Shown here piece after piece: positions 43,477-53,454 of a stretch of DNA of 64,000 nucleotides. Within the stretch, counting starts at the first letter, position 1. Every line of letters begins with the position of its first letter. The stretch lies in the NCBI RefSeq assembly GCF_004103695.1, contig NZ_CP035280.1, positions 2,604,001 to 2,668,000 of the forward strand, written 5' to 3'. The translations under genes were made by a program, and so were the position numbers. The notes under the pieces were generated by a model that saw only the letters and a program-made list of their open reading frames with translations, was not told the DNA's origin and made no database searches. The stretch comes from Clostridium sp. JN-9. Lineage in GTDB: Bacteria > Bacillota > Clostridia > Clostridiales > Clostridiaceae.

Positions 43477-44730
43477 ATGGAATACTGCAGTGCTTTTATT
43501 GTTAAAAAAAGCAGCGGAGAGCTTTGGTATTTCTTTTATGAAAAATCCAAAGGCATTGTTGGCATAAATTTTTGTAATAATAAAATAAAAAATAATTTAA
43601 TTGCAGCAGAAAGCGCCATTGATAATTTTACTGTGTATATTAATAGCAAGGATGAAATAAACATTTTCTATGAAGATATAAATGGCAGCATTTCTGTAGC
43701 AGTACCTGAAAATAATACCTTTAAAAATTATACTTTGTTCAAAAGAAAATCAGAAAACCATGAAAAAGTGCAGTTTCAAGTTGCAATGGTAAGAAATAAT
43801 ATTTATTTATTTTACTCCATTTCCAATGAATATGAAAAAGATGGAATACTTGTGTACCAGACATTTAGTGAAAGCTTAGGATGGAGCAGGCCTAACTTTA
43901 TTGACACCATATATATTGAAAAAAATAAAAGCTTTAGTGTACTAAAACAAGGTGAATATATATTTATATTTTATGTAAAACATGACAGCAGATTTACTTT
44001 AGTTTATAGGATTTTAAACACTTTGGACAAAAGATGCAGTGAACGCACCATTATGGATTATAGTGATTTCACATTTTTAGATTATGAAATGCTTTTAATT
44101 AATAATTCAATTCATGGACTTTATATTAAAAGTCAGGGCAGCTTTTCTTCATTAATATACACTAATGGCAGCAATACTGAAATCTCCAGGCAGCTTTATA
44201 TTAATTCCTGTGCAGTTATGTACCTGGACAATGAAATATATTTATGCTGGAATCAGGGTAAAAAGCTTAATTACATTAATTCCTCAGAAGGCTCAGTAAT
44301 TAAAACTGTAATAAGTCCTGGTGAAATTATAAAAGCCGGTTTTATATCTAATTATTCAGAGGATAAAAATAATACGGAAATTAACTCAATTTATATATAT
44401 GTAAAAAATTATATACCCATTGTACTCTTTGCTGATTTGTACATATATATGGGTGGGGCTTCAGATGATAAATATACTATACTGCTTAAAAAGTTTCAGC
44501 AGAAGAAATATAAACTTATAAAGGCTGAAAGTGAAATCACCCTTAAATCATCGGAAATATATAATCTTCAGCAGATAATAAAGAAAAAAGATGCTGAAAT
44601 AACACTGTTAAACAGTAAACTGCAGCAGCTTAGCACTGAAATAAACAGATTAAATATAATTATCAATGAATTAAAGGAAGAAAAAAAACCAGGCAGCGGT
44701 TTATTCGGCTTTTTTAAAGGCAGAACATAA
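43477..44730 (+). CDS. Propeller-like protein with C-terminal coiled coil, unknown
   Basis: A 417-aa product starting at the ATG at 43477 with AAGGAG 9 nt upstream. Residues 1-325 hold repeated beta-rich units ending in aromatic strands (GELWYFFYEKSKG, EINIFYEDINGS, NIYLFYSISNEY, YIFIFYVKHDS, EIYLCWNQGKK), as in a propeller. Residues about 340-400 form a coiled coil with heptads (LQQIIKKKDAEITLLNSKLQQL), and the tail ends FGFFKGRT. No signal peptide. It looks like a longer paralog of the protein at 41.4 kb, with an added oligomerisation stalk. Function unknown. Confidence 0.65.
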   Translation: MEYCSAFIVKKSSGELWYFFYEKSKGIVGINFCNNKIKNNLIAAESAIDNFTVYINSKDEINIFYEDINGSISVAVPENNTFKNYTLFKRKSENHEKVQFQVAMVRNNIYLFYSISNEYEKDGILVYQTFSESLGWSRPNFIDTIYIEKNKSFSVLKQGEYIFIFYVKHDSRFTLVYRILNTLDKRCSERTIMDYSDFTFLDYEMLLINNSIHGLYIKSQGSFSSLIYTNGSNTEISRQLYINSCAVMYLDNEIYLCWNQGKKLNYINSSEGSVIKTVISPGEIIKAGFISNYSEDKNNTEINSIYIYVKNYIPIVLFADLYIYMGGASDDKYTILLKKFQQKKYKLIKAESEITLKSSEIYNLQQIIKKKDAEITLLNSKLQQLSTEINRLNIIINELKEEKKPGSGLFGFFKGRT

Positions 44731-44760
44731 CATTATTAAAATATGTTACATTCTGCCTTT
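44716..44760. terminator. Bidirectional terminator
   Basis: AAAGGCAGAA (44716-44725) pairs with TTCTGCCTTT (44751-44760), with inner TAACAT/ATGTTA pairing. It lies between the convergent propeller and zapA genes and overlaps the last codons of the former. Confidence 0.85.
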
Positions 44761-44764
44761 AACT

Positions 44765-45367
44765 TTACTTTATATTTTCATCTTTAAGAAGAGGATGATT
44801 CTGCTTTTTTTCTTTAACCAGACTTATCTGATTATCAACTAATTTTCTTTCTAAATCTATAAGTTTGTATTTTGATGACTGCAGGCGAAAGTTTAATTCC
44901 TTATTTTCTGTCTTTAATAAATTGTACTGTTCCATATATTTTTGGGTTGTCTGCTGCATAATTTCCAGTTCTTTTTTAGCTTTCTCCAGTTCAAGATCCT
45001 TTTCTTTTATAAGCTCAGAATTTTCGCTGTCTTTTACTTTTTCCTGAAGCTCAGCATTGTATTCCTCAAGATGTTTCATCTGCTTCTTAAAGGATTCTAT
45101 CTGCTCTTTCAGGGCAGCATCATTATTTTCAGCCTTATTACATTCCTTAATGGCTTTATCATATTTATCCTGAACCTTGAACATATCATCCACCACATTA
45201 ATGGCAGAAAGTACAGCAGCAGAAGCAGTACTTAATTTATTATTGCCTTCAATAATATTCTTTACTTTCTTATCTACATAACTGGCTACCTTATGTAAAT
45301 ATTCCTCTTTTTCTTCGCCCTTTAAATTATATTCAACGCCATTTATTTTCACTGTTACCACATTCAT
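44765..45367 (-). CDS. zapA: Cell division protein ZapA, long coiled-coil form
   Basis: A 200-aa protein. The N-terminal domain (1-90) has the ZapA pattern: VVTVKINGVEYNLKGEEKEEYLHKVASYVDKK and ASAAVLSAINVVDDMF. It is followed by a long Lys/Glu-rich coiled coil (about 90-185), longer than in short ZapA proteins of about 85-110 aa. ZapA bundles FtsZ at the septum. Its location 76 nt downstream of pheT is common in Firmicutes and supports the call. Confidence 0.88.
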   Translation of the reverse strand: MNVVTVKINGVEYNLKGEEKEEYLHKVASYVDKKVKNIIEGNNKLSTASAAVLSAINVVDDMFKVQDKYDKAIKECNKAENNDAALKEQIESFKKQMKHLEEYNAELQEKVKDSENSELIKEKDLELEKAKKELEIMQQTTQKYMEQYNLLKTENKELNFRLQSSKYKLIDLERKLVDNQISLVKEKKQNHPLLKDENIK

Positions 45368-45443
45368 CCAAACACCCTCTTGAAAAGTTCTTATTTCTAT
45401 TTTAGCACAAATTTACTTTATGTAAAACATGAATTGCCATACT

Positions 45444-47822
45444 TTATCTAAGTTGTGCCCCTAATTTCATTTCCAGTGTTCTAAGGATCTTGTCATGTAC
45501 CTTATTTACTTCCGCATCTGTTAATGTTTTATTTTCCATTCTGTATGTTATAGAATAAGCAATGCTTTTTTTACCCTGAGGAATCTGCTTTCCTTTGTAA
45601 ACATCAAAGAGCTTTATGCTCTCAACCATATTTCCGCCCTGTTTATGCATTATTTGTTCTATATCTGAAACAAGAGTTGATTCATCCACCAAAAGTGCCA
45701 TATCTCTTGTAACAGCAGGGAACTTAGGAAGAGGCTTATACTTCTTTTCAGGGTTTGAGTGCTTAAATAATGTATCTAAATTTATCTCAGCCACGTAGCA
45801 TCTTGTGTCAATTCCATAGTTAGCTGTAACATCTGGATGGATTTCTCCAAGCACCCCTGCATAATCCTTTTTAATATAAAGTGAAGCTGTTTTCCCAGGA
45901 TGGAAAGTTGGATTTTCTGATTCTCTCTTAAAGGATACATTGCTTATATTTAAGGCTTCCAATACATTTTCAACTACACCCTTTAAATTAAGATAATCCA
46001 CATTACCATACATTCCTATGGACAAAACATTTGTTTCATAAGGAAGCTTTTCAGCATCTTCATTGGCAGCATAAGTTTTTCCTATTTCAAACAGTGCTGC
46101 AGTTTCATTGCTTCTTGAATAATTTCTTGAAAGAGATTCCAGCATTGATGGTATAGTAGTGGTCCTCATTATGCTGAAGTCCTCACCAAGGGGATTTCTA
46201 ATGGTTACCACTTTTCTAAGAGGGCTGTCCTTAGGAATTAAAATCTTATCAAAAACCTTAGGACTTACAAATGAATAGCTTATGGACTGATTTAATCCGC
46301 TGTTTATAAGTGCATTTAACACCTTGTCATCCAAATGCTGCTTTTCATTTTTTCCTCCACGTACAGATACAGATCTTATCATAGTTGTAGGAATATTATT
46401 ATAACCATACATTCTTGCAATTTCCTCTGCCACATCTTCTCTTATATTTATATCTCCTCTGAAAGTTGGCACAACAGTTATCAGTGTATCACCATTAGCC
46501 TTAGTATTTAACTCTAATCTGTCCAGATATTCCTTCATTTCAAATGGTGCAATATCTGTTCCAAGGAATTCATTTACCCATTTGCTGCTGACTTCAACTG
46601 TATGTTTTTCTGTTTTTTCATTGTAAATATCTATAGTATCCTCTAATATATCGCCGCACTGAAGCTGATTTATCAGACTGCATACCCTGTCTAATGCAGT
46701 TTCGCACATATTAGGATCCAGATCCTTCTCGAATCTTCCGGAGGCTTCAGTTCTTATTCCTAATTTTTTAGATGAAACTCTTATATTTGTTCCATCAAAA
46801 TCAGCACTTTCAAAAACTACAGCTGTGGTATCATCCTTGATTTCTGAATCAAGTCCTCCCATTATTCCTGCAATACCAATGGCTGTTTCATTATCTCTAA
46901 TAGTAAGCATATCATGTGATAAATCTCTCTCTACTCCATCTAAAGTGGTAAACTTTTCTCCAGGCTCAGCTCTTTTTACAACTATTTTTCCTGATTTTAT
47001 CTCTCTTAAATCATAGGCATGAAGCGGCTGTCCAAGCTCTATCATAACAAAGTTAGTGATATCTACTATATTGTTTATTGGTCTTACTCCTGCCTCTAAA
47101 AGTCTGTCCTGCATCCATCCTGGTGAAGGCTGGATTTTTACATTTTTAATCATTCTGCTCATATATCTTTTGCATAATTTATCATTGACTTCAACCTTTA
47201 TATTGGAATTTATACTTTCCTTTGAAGTGCATTTATAATCAAGTGCAGGCATATTATATTTTGTATTTAATGTAGCAGCTGTTTCCCTTGCCATACCAAC
47301 AATACTTAAGCAGTCTGGTCTGTTGGATGTAATTTCAAAATCAATAATGGCATTGTCAAGGCCAAGCACCTTCTTAATGTCCTCTCCAATTACTGTATCC
47401 TGTGGAAGTATCATAAGTCCGTGAACTGGTTTGTCTCCAGCTATTCCAAGCTCTTCCTCAGAACAGAACATTCCATTGGAAACTATTCCTCTAAGCTTGC
47501 CTTTCTTGATTTTAAGTCCTCCATGAAGGGTTGAACCGTGAAGAGCCACTGGAACTATATCATTTTCCTTCATATTTGTAGCAGCTGTAACTATTTGAAT
47601 ATTTTCATCTTTTCCAATATCCACCTGGCATACAACTAATTTATCTGCATCAGGATGCTTTTCTATTTTTAATATTTTTCCTGTAACTACATTTTGAATT
47701 TCTTCTCCTGTAGTTATAACCTCCTCCACCTGTGAGCCGGATAGTGTTAATCTGTCTCCTAATTCCTTTGCTGAAATATCTATATTAACATAATCTTGTA
47801 ACCATTTAACTGGAACCTTCAT
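45444..47822 (-). CDS. pheT: Phenylalanyl-tRNA synthetase, beta subunit
   Basis: A 792-aa subunit with the N-terminal EMAP/tRNA-binding domain ([24 protein letters not shown]), B3/4 editing domain, B5 domain and C-terminal FDX anticodon-binding domain ([14 protein letters not shown]). It forms an alpha2-beta2 enzyme with PheS to charge tRNA-Phe. It starts 13 nt after pheS and shares its T-box control. Length is normal. Confidence 0.97.
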   Translation of the reverse strand: MKVPVKWLQDYVNIDISAKELGDRLTLSGSQVEEVITTGEEIQNVVTGKILKIEKHPDADKLVVCQVDIGKDENIQIVTAATNMKENDIVPVALHGSTLHGGLKIKKGKLRGIVSNGMFCSEEELGIAGDKPVHGLMILPQDTVIGEDIKKVLGLDNAIIDFEITSNRPDCLSIVGMARETAATLNTKYNMPALDYKCTSKESINSNIKVEVNDKLCKRYMSRMIKNVKIQPSPGWMQDRLLEAGVRPINNIVDITNFVMIELGQPLHAYDLREIKSGKIVVKRAEPGEKFTTLDGVERDLSHDMLTIRDNETAIGIAGIMGGLDSEIKDDTTAVVFESADFDGTNIRVSSKKLGIRTEASGRFEKDLDPNMCETALDRVCSLINQLQCGDILEDTIDIYNEKTEKHTVEVSSKWVNEFLGTDIAPFEMKEYLDRLELNTKANGDTLITVVPTFRGDINIREDVAEEIARMYGYNNIPTTMIRSVSVRGGKNEKQHLDDKVLNALINSGLNQSISYSFVSPKVFDKILIPKDSPLRKVVTIRNPLGEDFSIMRTTTIPSMLESLSRNYSRSNETAALFEIGKTYAANEDAEKLPYETNVLSIGMYGNVDYLNLKGVVENVLEALNISNVSFKRESENPTFHPGKTASLYIKKDYAGVLGEIHPDVTANYGIDTRCYVAEINLDTLFKHSNPEKKYKPLPKFPAVTRDMALLVDESTLVSDIEQIMHKQGGNMVESIKLFDVYKGKQIPQGKKSIAYSITYRMENKTLTDAEVNKVHDKILRTLEMKLGAQLR

Positions 47823-47835
47823 TTTTTTACCTCCT

Positions 47836-48855
47836 CTAAAATTGATTTAAGAATCTCATATCACTTTCATAAAGCTGTCTTATATCATCAATGCCGTATT
47901 TAAGCATAACCATTCTGTCTACTCCAAATCCAAATGCAAATCCACTGTATACTTCAGGGTCAATGCCGCAGTTTCTAAGTACCTGTGGATGTACCATTCC
48001 GCAGCCAAGAAGCTCTATCCAGCCGCTGCCTTTGCAAACTCTGCAGCCTTTTCCTTCACATACAAAGCATGTGGCATCCATTTCTGCAGATGGTTCTGTG
48101 AATGGGAAGTGGTGAGGCCTGAACTTTGTGTTTACCTTTTCACCGAACATTTTCTTTGCAAACATCTCAAGTGTTCCCTTTAAGTCAGCAAAGGTTATGC
48201 CCTTATCAACTACCAATCCTTCCATTTGATAAAAAATAGGAGAATGAGTTGCATCTACTGCATCTGAACGATAAACCTTTCCTGGAGCTATCATCTTTAT
48301 AGGCGGTTTATTATTTTCCATAGTTCTTATCTGAATTGGAGATGTCTGGGTTCTTAAAACTATATTGTCATTGATATAAAATGTATCCTGTTCTCCACGT
48401 GCAGGGTGGTTCTTAGGTATATTCAATGCTTCAAAGTTATAATAATCAAGCTCCACCTCAGGTCCTTCTTCAATGGTGAATCCCATGGATATAAATATCT
48501 CCTTCATGGCCTCAAGGGTTATGTCAAGAGGATGTCTTTTACCTATAATCTGCTTTTTACCAGGCATGGAAATATCTATGACTTCATTTTCAAGCCTATT
48601 CTTCTTTTCAATTTCTTTTATTTCATCTGAGGCCTTTGCTATAAAGTCTTCTATGTTTTCTCTTACCTCATTTGCTATTTTGCCTACAACTGGTCTTTCA
48701 TCCTTGGTAAGTGATCCCATACCTCTAAGTATTTGTGTTAATTCACCCTTTTTGCCAAGATATTTAACTCTGATATTTTCAATTTCGCTTACATTTGCAG
48801 CTTCCTTTAATTCCTTTAAGGCACTGTCTTTTATGCTTTTTAGTTTTTCCTTCAT
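47836..48855 (-). CDS. pheS: Phenylalanyl-tRNA synthetase, alpha subunit
   Basis: A 339-aa class II synthetase catalytic subunit. Coiled-coil N-terminus, then [32 protein letters not shown], the class II motif 2 [12 protein letters not shown] and motif 3 [21 protein letters not shown] precedes the ATG. First gene of pheS-pheT(-zapA), behind a T-box leader. Confidence 0.97.
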   Translation of the reverse strand: MKEKLKSIKDSALKELKEAANVSEIENIRVKYLGKKGELTQILRGMGSLTKDERPVVGKIANEVRENIEDFIAKASDEIKEIEKKNRLENEVIDISMPGKKQIIGKRHPLDITLEAMKEIFISMGFTIEEGPEVELDYYNFEALNIPKNHPARGEQDTFYINDNIVLRTQTSPIQIRTMENNKPPIKMIAPGKVYRSDAVDATHSPIFYQMEGLVVDKGITFADLKGTLEMFAKKMFGEKVNTKFRPHHFPFTEPSAEMDATCFVCEGKGCRVCKGSGWIELLGCGMVHPQVLRNCGIDPEVYSGFAFGFGVDRMVMLKYGIDDIRQLYESDMRFLNQF

Positions 48856-48891
48856 TTTATTTCTCCTTTCCTTACTTTTGAAATTTACAAT

Positions 48892-49130
48892 AAAAAAAAC
48901 GCCCCTAAAAAGGGACGAATTATATCCGCGGTACCACCCAAGTTAGCATAAATGCTCACTTTATTTTATAACGGTAAAAGCCGCCAGCTGCTACTAATAG
49001 TCAGAAAAAATCCAGCTAAATTTACAGTTAGAACTCCGGAGTGAACTTCAATATCATTACATTTAAAAAAGCTCTCAGTCTAAGGCTTTTCATCCCTGAA
49101 AATTTTATGATATCTACTCTCTCCATCAAA
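48892..49130 (-). promoter_or_regulatory. T-box riboswitch of pheST
   Basis: On the minus strand the antiterminator T-box GGGTGGTACCGCGG (around 48926-48939) precedes a terminator (GTCCC/GGGGC stem, 48901-48916, then a T run). Upstream is a stem I region with AGAGAGTAGA and a TTC triplet (49045-49043) directly before ACTCCGGAG, the expected place for the specifier; TTC codes Phe. Uncharged tRNA-Phe would favour read-through. Confidence 0.92.
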
Positions 49131-49159
49131 ATGTGTACATATATGTTTATCTTTTTTAT

Positions 49160-49188
49160 ATTTTACATATTAATTATCATAATGTCAA
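49160..49188 (-). promoter_or_regulatory. Sigma-A promoter of the pheST leader
   Basis: On the minus strand TTGACA (49188-49183), 17 nt, TAAAAT (49165-49160). The -35 overlaps the last codon of the upstream methylase gene. Confidence 0.75.
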
Positions 49189-49973
49189 ATTTTATTCAGC
49201 TTTTGTCTTACTGCTTCATACATCATAACAGAAACAGCCACAGCTGCATTTAGAGACTCTGCATTTCCAGGCATGGGAAGTTTGGCCTTAATATCCCCAA
49301 TGTTCATAATCTCACTGCTGATACCACTGCCTTCATTTCCCACAGCAATGATATATCTTCCTTTTAAATCAATATCATAGAAGTTCATATCTGCATCTAG
49401 TGTACTTACTATTAATTTAAAGCCTTTTTCTCTTAAACTGTTAAGCAGCTCTAAGTTTTCATCCTCTATAACAGGCACATTGAAAATGGAACCCATAGTG
49501 GATCTTAATGTCTTATTATTATAGACATCCACTGTGCCCTTTGTTAATATAACTCCTAAGGCACCAGAAGCATGTGCTGTTCTTATAATGGTTCCAAGAT
49601 TTCCGGGATCCTGAACCTTATCTGCCAGCACATAAAAGCCTTCTTCAAAGGAAATATTGTTTTCCTTCATGGCAACCACTGCCAGCACTCCCTGAGGTGT
49701 TTCAGTGTCACTTAAATACTTTATAACATGATCTGATGTCCAATATACATTGGTGCCTTTTTTAACTTTAGCTTCAAAACCGTAACTGTTCCATTTATCT
49801 CTGGAAGCTTCTGAAACAAATATAGTTTCCACATTAAAGCTGGATTTTAGAGCTTCTTCTGTGAATCTAAAGCCTTCAACTATGAATTTCCTGCTGAGTT
49901 TTCTGTATCTTTTTTCCAAAAGCTTCTTTGCATTTTTTATCAGTTTATTTTCTTTGCTTCTTATTATATCCAT
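49185..49973 (-). CDS. TrmH (SPOUT) family RNA 2'-O-methyltransferase
   Basis: A 262-aa SpoU/TrmH-type methylase. The N-terminal substrate-binding domain (SKENKLIKNAKKLLEKRYR type, then KFIVEGFRFTEEAL) is followed by the knotted catalytic domain with QDPGNLGTIIRTAHASGA (motif 1), VGNEGSGISSEI (motif 2) and LPMPGNAESLNAAVAVSVMMYE (motif 3). It methylates a ribose in rRNA or tRNA using SAM. Position before pheS is common in Firmicutes. It follows trkA by 14 nt. Confidence 0.92.
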   Translation of the reverse strand: MDIIRSKENKLIKNAKKLLEKRYRKLSRKFIVEGFRFTEEALKSSFNVETIFVSEASRDKWNSYGFEAKVKKGTNVYWTSDHVIKYLSDTETPQGVLAVVAMKENNISFEEGFYVLADKVQDPGNLGTIIRTAHASGALGVILTKGTVDVYNNKTLRSTMGSIFNVPVIEDENLELLNSLREKGFKLIVSTLDADMNFYDIDLKGRYIIAVGNEGSGISSEIMNIGDIKAKLPMPGNAESLNAAVAVSVMMYEAVRQKLNKI

Positions 49974-49987
49974 ATATTTAATACCTG

Positions 49988-50650
49988 TTATTTTGTGAAC
50001 ATATCTTCAATTTTGCTTAATTCCTCTGTACCGCCTATGGCAACTATTATATCCCCCGGCTCTACTACATCCTCAGCGTTAGGTGAAGCATTAATATCGC
50101 CATCATGTTTTATTGCCACCACGTTGACACCATAGTTTGACCTCATGCTCAGCTCTTTTAAGGATCTGTTATGCCAGTCCTTAGGAGCCACTACTTCTGC
50201 AATGCTGTAATCAGGAGAAAGCTCTATATAATCAAGTATACTTGATGATACAAGATTATGTGCAACTCTCACACCCATGTCTCTTTCTGGAAGTACTACC
50301 CTGTCAGCACCTATTTTATAAAGCACCTTAGCCTGGAGCTCATTATTAGCCTTTGCAATAATGTATTTTACTCCAATTTCCTTTATAAGCAGTGTTGTCA
50401 TTATGCTGGCCTGGATATCCTCTCCTATGGTAATTACAGCTACATCAAAATTGCTTATTCCAAGTGCTCTTAAGCTATTTTCATCAGTGGCATCAATCTG
50501 TACAGCATGTGTTACGCTTTCAGATATATTCTGAACTGTTTCTTCATCTATATCAACTGCCAATACATCATTTCCTAGTGCATATAAGGTCTTTGCCAAA
50601 GAACTCCCAAATCTTCCTATTCCAATAACCACAAATTGTTTCTTGCTCAT
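49988..50650 (-). CDS. Potassium uptake regulatory protein TrkA/KtrA
   Basis: A 220-aa cytoplasmic RCK protein. The N-terminal Rossmann domain opens KQFVVIGIGRFGSSLAKTL and binds NAD(H) or ATP; an RCK_C domain follows from about 135. It gates the membrane channel TrkH/KtrB, encoded 11 nt upstream. The ATG at 50650 has AGGGGTG 7 nt upstream; an in-frame GTG three codons earlier lies inside that site. Confidence 0.92.
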   Translation of the reverse strand: MSKKQFVVIGIGRFGSSLAKTLYALGNDVLAVDIDEETVQNISESVTHAVQIDATDENSLRALGISNFDVAVITIGEDIQASIMTTLLIKEIGVKYIIAKANNELQAKVLYKIGADRVVLPERDMGVRVAHNLVSSSILDYIELSPDYSIAEVVAPKDWHNRSLKELSMRSNYGVNVVAIKHDGDINASPNAEDVVEPGDIIVAIGGTEELSKIEDMFTK

Positions 50651-50661
50651 TTTATACACCC

Positions 50662-52014
50662 CTATCCAACTAAAATTTTTTCTTCAGGATATTTAATCAT
50701 ATCTTTTCCTCTTCTATTAGCTATAGCTAACAATAATGTAAGCGGTCCTACTCTTCCTGCATACATTGTAAATGCTAAAAGAATCTTTCCTATAGAAGTC
50801 AGCTTTGGAGTCAGTCCCAAAGTAAGTCCAACAGTGCCGAAAGCTGAAGTAGTTTCATATAATAAATATTCAAATGAAAATCCCTTTTCAGTAACAGATA
50901 AAATCATAGTTACAGTAATTACCAGAAGCAAGCCTACTACTGATACAACAAGTGCCCTGTATACTACTTCTTTAGATACTCTTTTTCTAAATACTTCGGT
51001 ATCATCCTTGCCCTTAATGCTTGATATCACTGTCATAACAAGAAGTGCTGCAGTGGTTGTTTTTATACCTCCTGCTGTAGATCCTGGTGATCCGCCTATG
51101 AACATTAAAATCATAGTTAAAAATCTTCCTGCAGGGCTCATATCTGCAGTTGAAATAGAGTTAAAGCCTGCTGTTCTTGGTGTAATTGATGCAAATAATG
51201 AGGACAATAACTTTCCTTTTAATGACATATCCTTCATAGTTCCAGGATTATTATATTCAAATAAAAACATCAATATTGCTCCTCCAAAGATCAATATTAA
51301 TGTTGTAGTTATAGCAAGTTTTGAATGAAGCGATAATTTCTTAAGACCTTTATAATTATATATTTCCTGCCATACGAAAAATCCTAATCCGCCGCAGGCT
51401 ATTAATCCACCTATGGTAAGGATAATTACACCATTGTCATAGTATGATGTTAAACTTTTAAAATTACCCATTAGATCAAAACCAGCATTACAAAATGCTG
51501 ATATAGCATGAAATATGCTGTAATAAATGCCTTTTAAAATGCCAAATTCAGGTATAAACTGCGTTGATAAAAGTAATGCTCCTGCACCTTCTACTGAAAA
51601 TGTAAAAATAAGAACATATTTAGCCATTTTTACTAAGCCCTGAAGTGTAAAAGAATTTAATGATTCCTGCATTACAAGTCTTTCTCTAAGTGTTATCCTT
51701 TTTCCTATAAGTAAAGCAAATAATGTGGCAAAAGACATAAATCCAAGGCCGCCTATTTGTATTAAGCACATAATAACTGTCTTTCCAAAGTATGTCCAGG
51801 TTGTTCCAGTATCTACAGTTATCAAACCAGTTACACAAGTAGCAGATGTAGATACAAATAAACAATCTATAAAGGGTACACTTTTTCCGCTTTGGGATGC
51901 TATAGGCAGGTTTAACAATATGGCACCTGTTAGTATAACCAAAGCAAACCCTATTGCCAGTATTTGAACAGGCTGGAGCTTTATTTTATCAGTCACTTTA
52001 ATATTTACCACCAC
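50662..52014 (-). CDS. Potassium uptake protein TrkH/KtrB
   Basis: A 450-aa membrane protein with four channel-like M1-P-M2 repeats. Selectivity-loop segments include CVTGLITVDTGTTW, FCNAGFDLMGNF, GSPGSTAGGIKTT and FGTVGLTLGLTP. It moves K+ with Na+ or down its potential and pairs with the TrkA/KtrA protein that follows. Starts at GTG 52014 with GAGGGGG about 7 nt upstream, behind its own promoter. Confidence 0.93.
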   Translation of the reverse strand: MVVNIKVTDKIKLQPVQILAIGFALVILTGAILLNLPIASQSGKSVPFIDCLFVSTSATCVTGLITVDTGTTWTYFGKTVIMCLIQIGGLGFMSFATLFALLIGKRITLRERLVMQESLNSFTLQGLVKMAKYVLIFTFSVEGAGALLLSTQFIPEFGILKGIYYSIFHAISAFCNAGFDLMGNFKSLTSYYDNGVIILTIGGLIACGGLGFFVWQEIYNYKGLKKLSLHSKLAITTTLILIFGGAILMFLFEYNNPGTMKDMSLKGKLLSSLFASITPRTAGFNSISTADMSPAGRFLTMILMFIGGSPGSTAGGIKTTTAALLVMTVISSIKGKDDTEVFRKRVSKEVVYRALVVSVVGLLLVITVTMILSVTEKGFSFEYLLYETTSAFGTVGLTLGLTPKLTSIGKILLAFTMYAGRVGPLTLLLAIANRRGKDMIKYPEEKILVG

Positions 52015-52064
52015 AAAGATTCCCCCTCTATTTTTATGCCAACTCCAACATAAACATATATATT

Positions 52065-52092
52065 ATTATAGCATGGGCATTGGTTTTGTCAA
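52065..52092 (-). promoter_or_regulatory. Sigma-A promoter of trkH-trkA
   Basis: On the minus strand TTGACA (52092-52087), 16 nt, TATAAT (52070-52065). Confidence 0.75.
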
Positions 52093-52108
52093 TTTATTCA
52101 AAAATAAA

Positions 52109-52135
52109 AAGTGCAGCACTTAATATGCCGCACTT
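52109..52135 (-). terminator. Terminator of infC-rpmI-rplT
   Basis: AAGTGC (52109-52114) pairs with GCACTT (52130-52135), with inner GC pairing, followed by T-rich sequence on the minus strand, 16 bp past the rplT stop. Confidence 0.8.
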
Positions 52136-52150
52136 ATGTACAAATAAATG

Positions 52151-52510
52151 TTATGCAGTTAATTGCTTCTTTGCAATTTCTACCAGCTCAGTAAATGCTT
52201 TTGGATCATTTATAGCTATCTCTGAAAGCATTTTTCTGTTTATATCTATTCCTGAAAGCTTAATGCCATTCATGAATCTGGAATATGACATTCCATTCAT
52301 TCTTGTAGCAGCATTAATTCTGGCTATCCATAGCTTTCTGAAATCTCTTTTCTTTAATCTTCTTCCAACATAAGCATTTCTTAATGCTCTTATAACTGAT
52401 TCATTTGCTGTTTTAAACAGCTTGCTCTTTGCTCCGTAGTATCCTTTTGCAAGCTTTAATACTTTTTTATGATATTTACGAGCATTCATAGCTCTTTTTA
52501 CTCTTGCCAT
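52151..52510 (-). CDS. rplT: Ribosomal protein L20
   Basis: A 119-aa bL20: [30 protein letters not shown]-type N-terminus (basic, rRNA-binding) and [17 protein letters not shown]. It binds 23S rRNA early in assembly and in Firmicutes represses its own operon through the leader RNA. Third gene of infC-rpmI-rplT. Confidence 0.98.
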   Translation of the reverse strand: MARVKRAMNARKYHKKVLKLAKGYYGAKSKLFKTANESVIRALRNAYVGRRLKKRDFRKLWIARINAATRMNGMSYSRFMNGIKLSGIDINRKMLSEIAINDPKAFTELVEIAKKQLTA

Positions 52511-52539
52511 TATGAGACCCTCCTTTTATAAATCCACGA

Positions 52540-52737
52540 TTATAGGTATGGTAGTATCTTCTTCATTGTTTTTTCCTGTGTGCTTGAAACATAAGCAGTT
52601 TTTCTAAGATTTCTCTTAGTTTTTGTTGATTTCTTTGTTAATATATGACTTTTAAAAGCCTTAGCTCTTTTTAATTTACCTGTACCTGTAAGCTTGAATC
52701 TCTTAGCGGCACCTCTACTTGTTTTCATTTTTGGCAT
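52540..52737 (-). CDS. rpmI: Ribosomal protein L35
   Basis: A 65-aa bL35 opening [20 protein letters not shown]; basic and full length. Second gene of the infC operon. Confidence 0.98.
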   Translation of the reverse strand: MPKMKTSRGAAKRFKLTGTGKLKRAKAFKSHILTKKSTKTKRNLRKTAYVSSTQEKTMKKILPYL

Positions 52738-52759
52738 GATAAGTTCCTCCTCTCAATGT

Positions 52760-53272
52760 TTATGCTCTTTTGGGAGCTAAAATCATTATCATATTTTTTC
52801 CCTCAAGCTTTGCTGGTTTTTCAACCACACATACATCTTCAATTATAGAAACAAAGTTTTCAAGGATCTTATGTCCTATAAATGAATAATCTGCCTCTCT
52901 GCCTCTGAACCTTACTGTAACTTTTACTTTATCTTCAGCTAATAAGAATTTCTTAGCATTTGCAGCCTTGATTTCAATGTCATGTTCTTCTATCTTTGGA
53001 CTTAGTCTGATTTCCTTTAAGCTGACAACCTTCTGCTTTTTCCTGGCATCTTTATCTTTTTTAGATTGTTCATAAATAAATTTACCAAAGTCCATTATTT
53101 TGCATACTGGTGGTTTCGCATTTGGCGAAATCATTACCAAATCTAATTCCTTGTCCTCAGCAATTTTAAGTGCATCCCTTGAAGCTACGATTCCCAATTG
53201 AGCACCATCTGCATCAATTAATCTAACTTCCTTTTCCCTAATCTGTTCGTTCATTAAGTAATCTTTATTAAT
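52760..53272 (-). CDS. infC: Translation initiation factor IF-3
   Basis: IF-3 binds the 30S subunit and checks the start codon. The product has [36 protein letters not shown] and the C-terminal [14 protein letters not shown]. The best start is ATT at 53272 (reading Met-Asn-Lys-Asp-Tyr-Leu), 8 nt after GGAGG (53285-53281), giving 170 aa, the family's usual length. An AUU start is known for infC in other bacteria and lets IF-3 limit its own synthesis. An ATG at 53320 lies upstream of the ribosome site inside the terminator hairpin, so is unlikely. A second ATT at 53275 is possible. Confidence 0.95.
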   Translation of the reverse strand: MNKDYLMNEQIREKEVRLIDADGAQLGIVASRDALKIAEDKELDLVMISPNAKPPVCKIMDFGKFIYEQSKKDKDARKKQKVVSLKEIRLSPKIEEHDIEIKAANAKKFLLAEDKVKVTVRFRGREADYSFIGHKILENFVSIIEDVCVVEKPAKLEGKNMIMILAPKRA

Positions 53273-53304
53273 AATTTTCACCTCCGGGTATATTTTTACA
53301 TTAA

Positions 53305-53412
53305 AAAAAGGACGGTACAAGCCGTCCTAAATTACAATACAACACAAAGGATTAATTCACTTACCTTATTAGCAGTGCCATAAGGTGAGAAACGGCTCGT
53401 TTCTGCTTAACA
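53305..53412 (-). promoter_or_regulatory. Leader/attenuator of infC-rpmI-rplT (L20 leader-like)
   Basis: A GGACGG/CCGTCC hairpin (53327-53310 on the minus strand) with a T run lies before infC and should terminate. An upstream AGCCGT (around 53397-53390) can pair with ACGGCT of the terminator, giving an antiterminator. This matches the L20-controlled leader known upstream of infC in Firmicutes. Confidence 0.8.
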
Positions 53413-53418
53413 AATAAA

Positions 53419-53447
53419 ATTATACTATCTTATATTATTATTGTCAA
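53419..53447 (-). promoter_or_regulatory. Sigma-A promoter of infC operon
   Basis: Consensus on the minus strand: TTGACA (53447-53442), 17 nt, TATAAT (53424-53419). It lies just past the thrS stop. Confidence 0.85.
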
Positions 53448-53454
53448 CAAATTT

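Noticed and set aside
53273-53320. ATG start of infC at 53320
   Set aside because: It lies in the attenuator hairpin upstream of the Shine-Dalgarno sequence and would add 16 residues not typical of IF-3.
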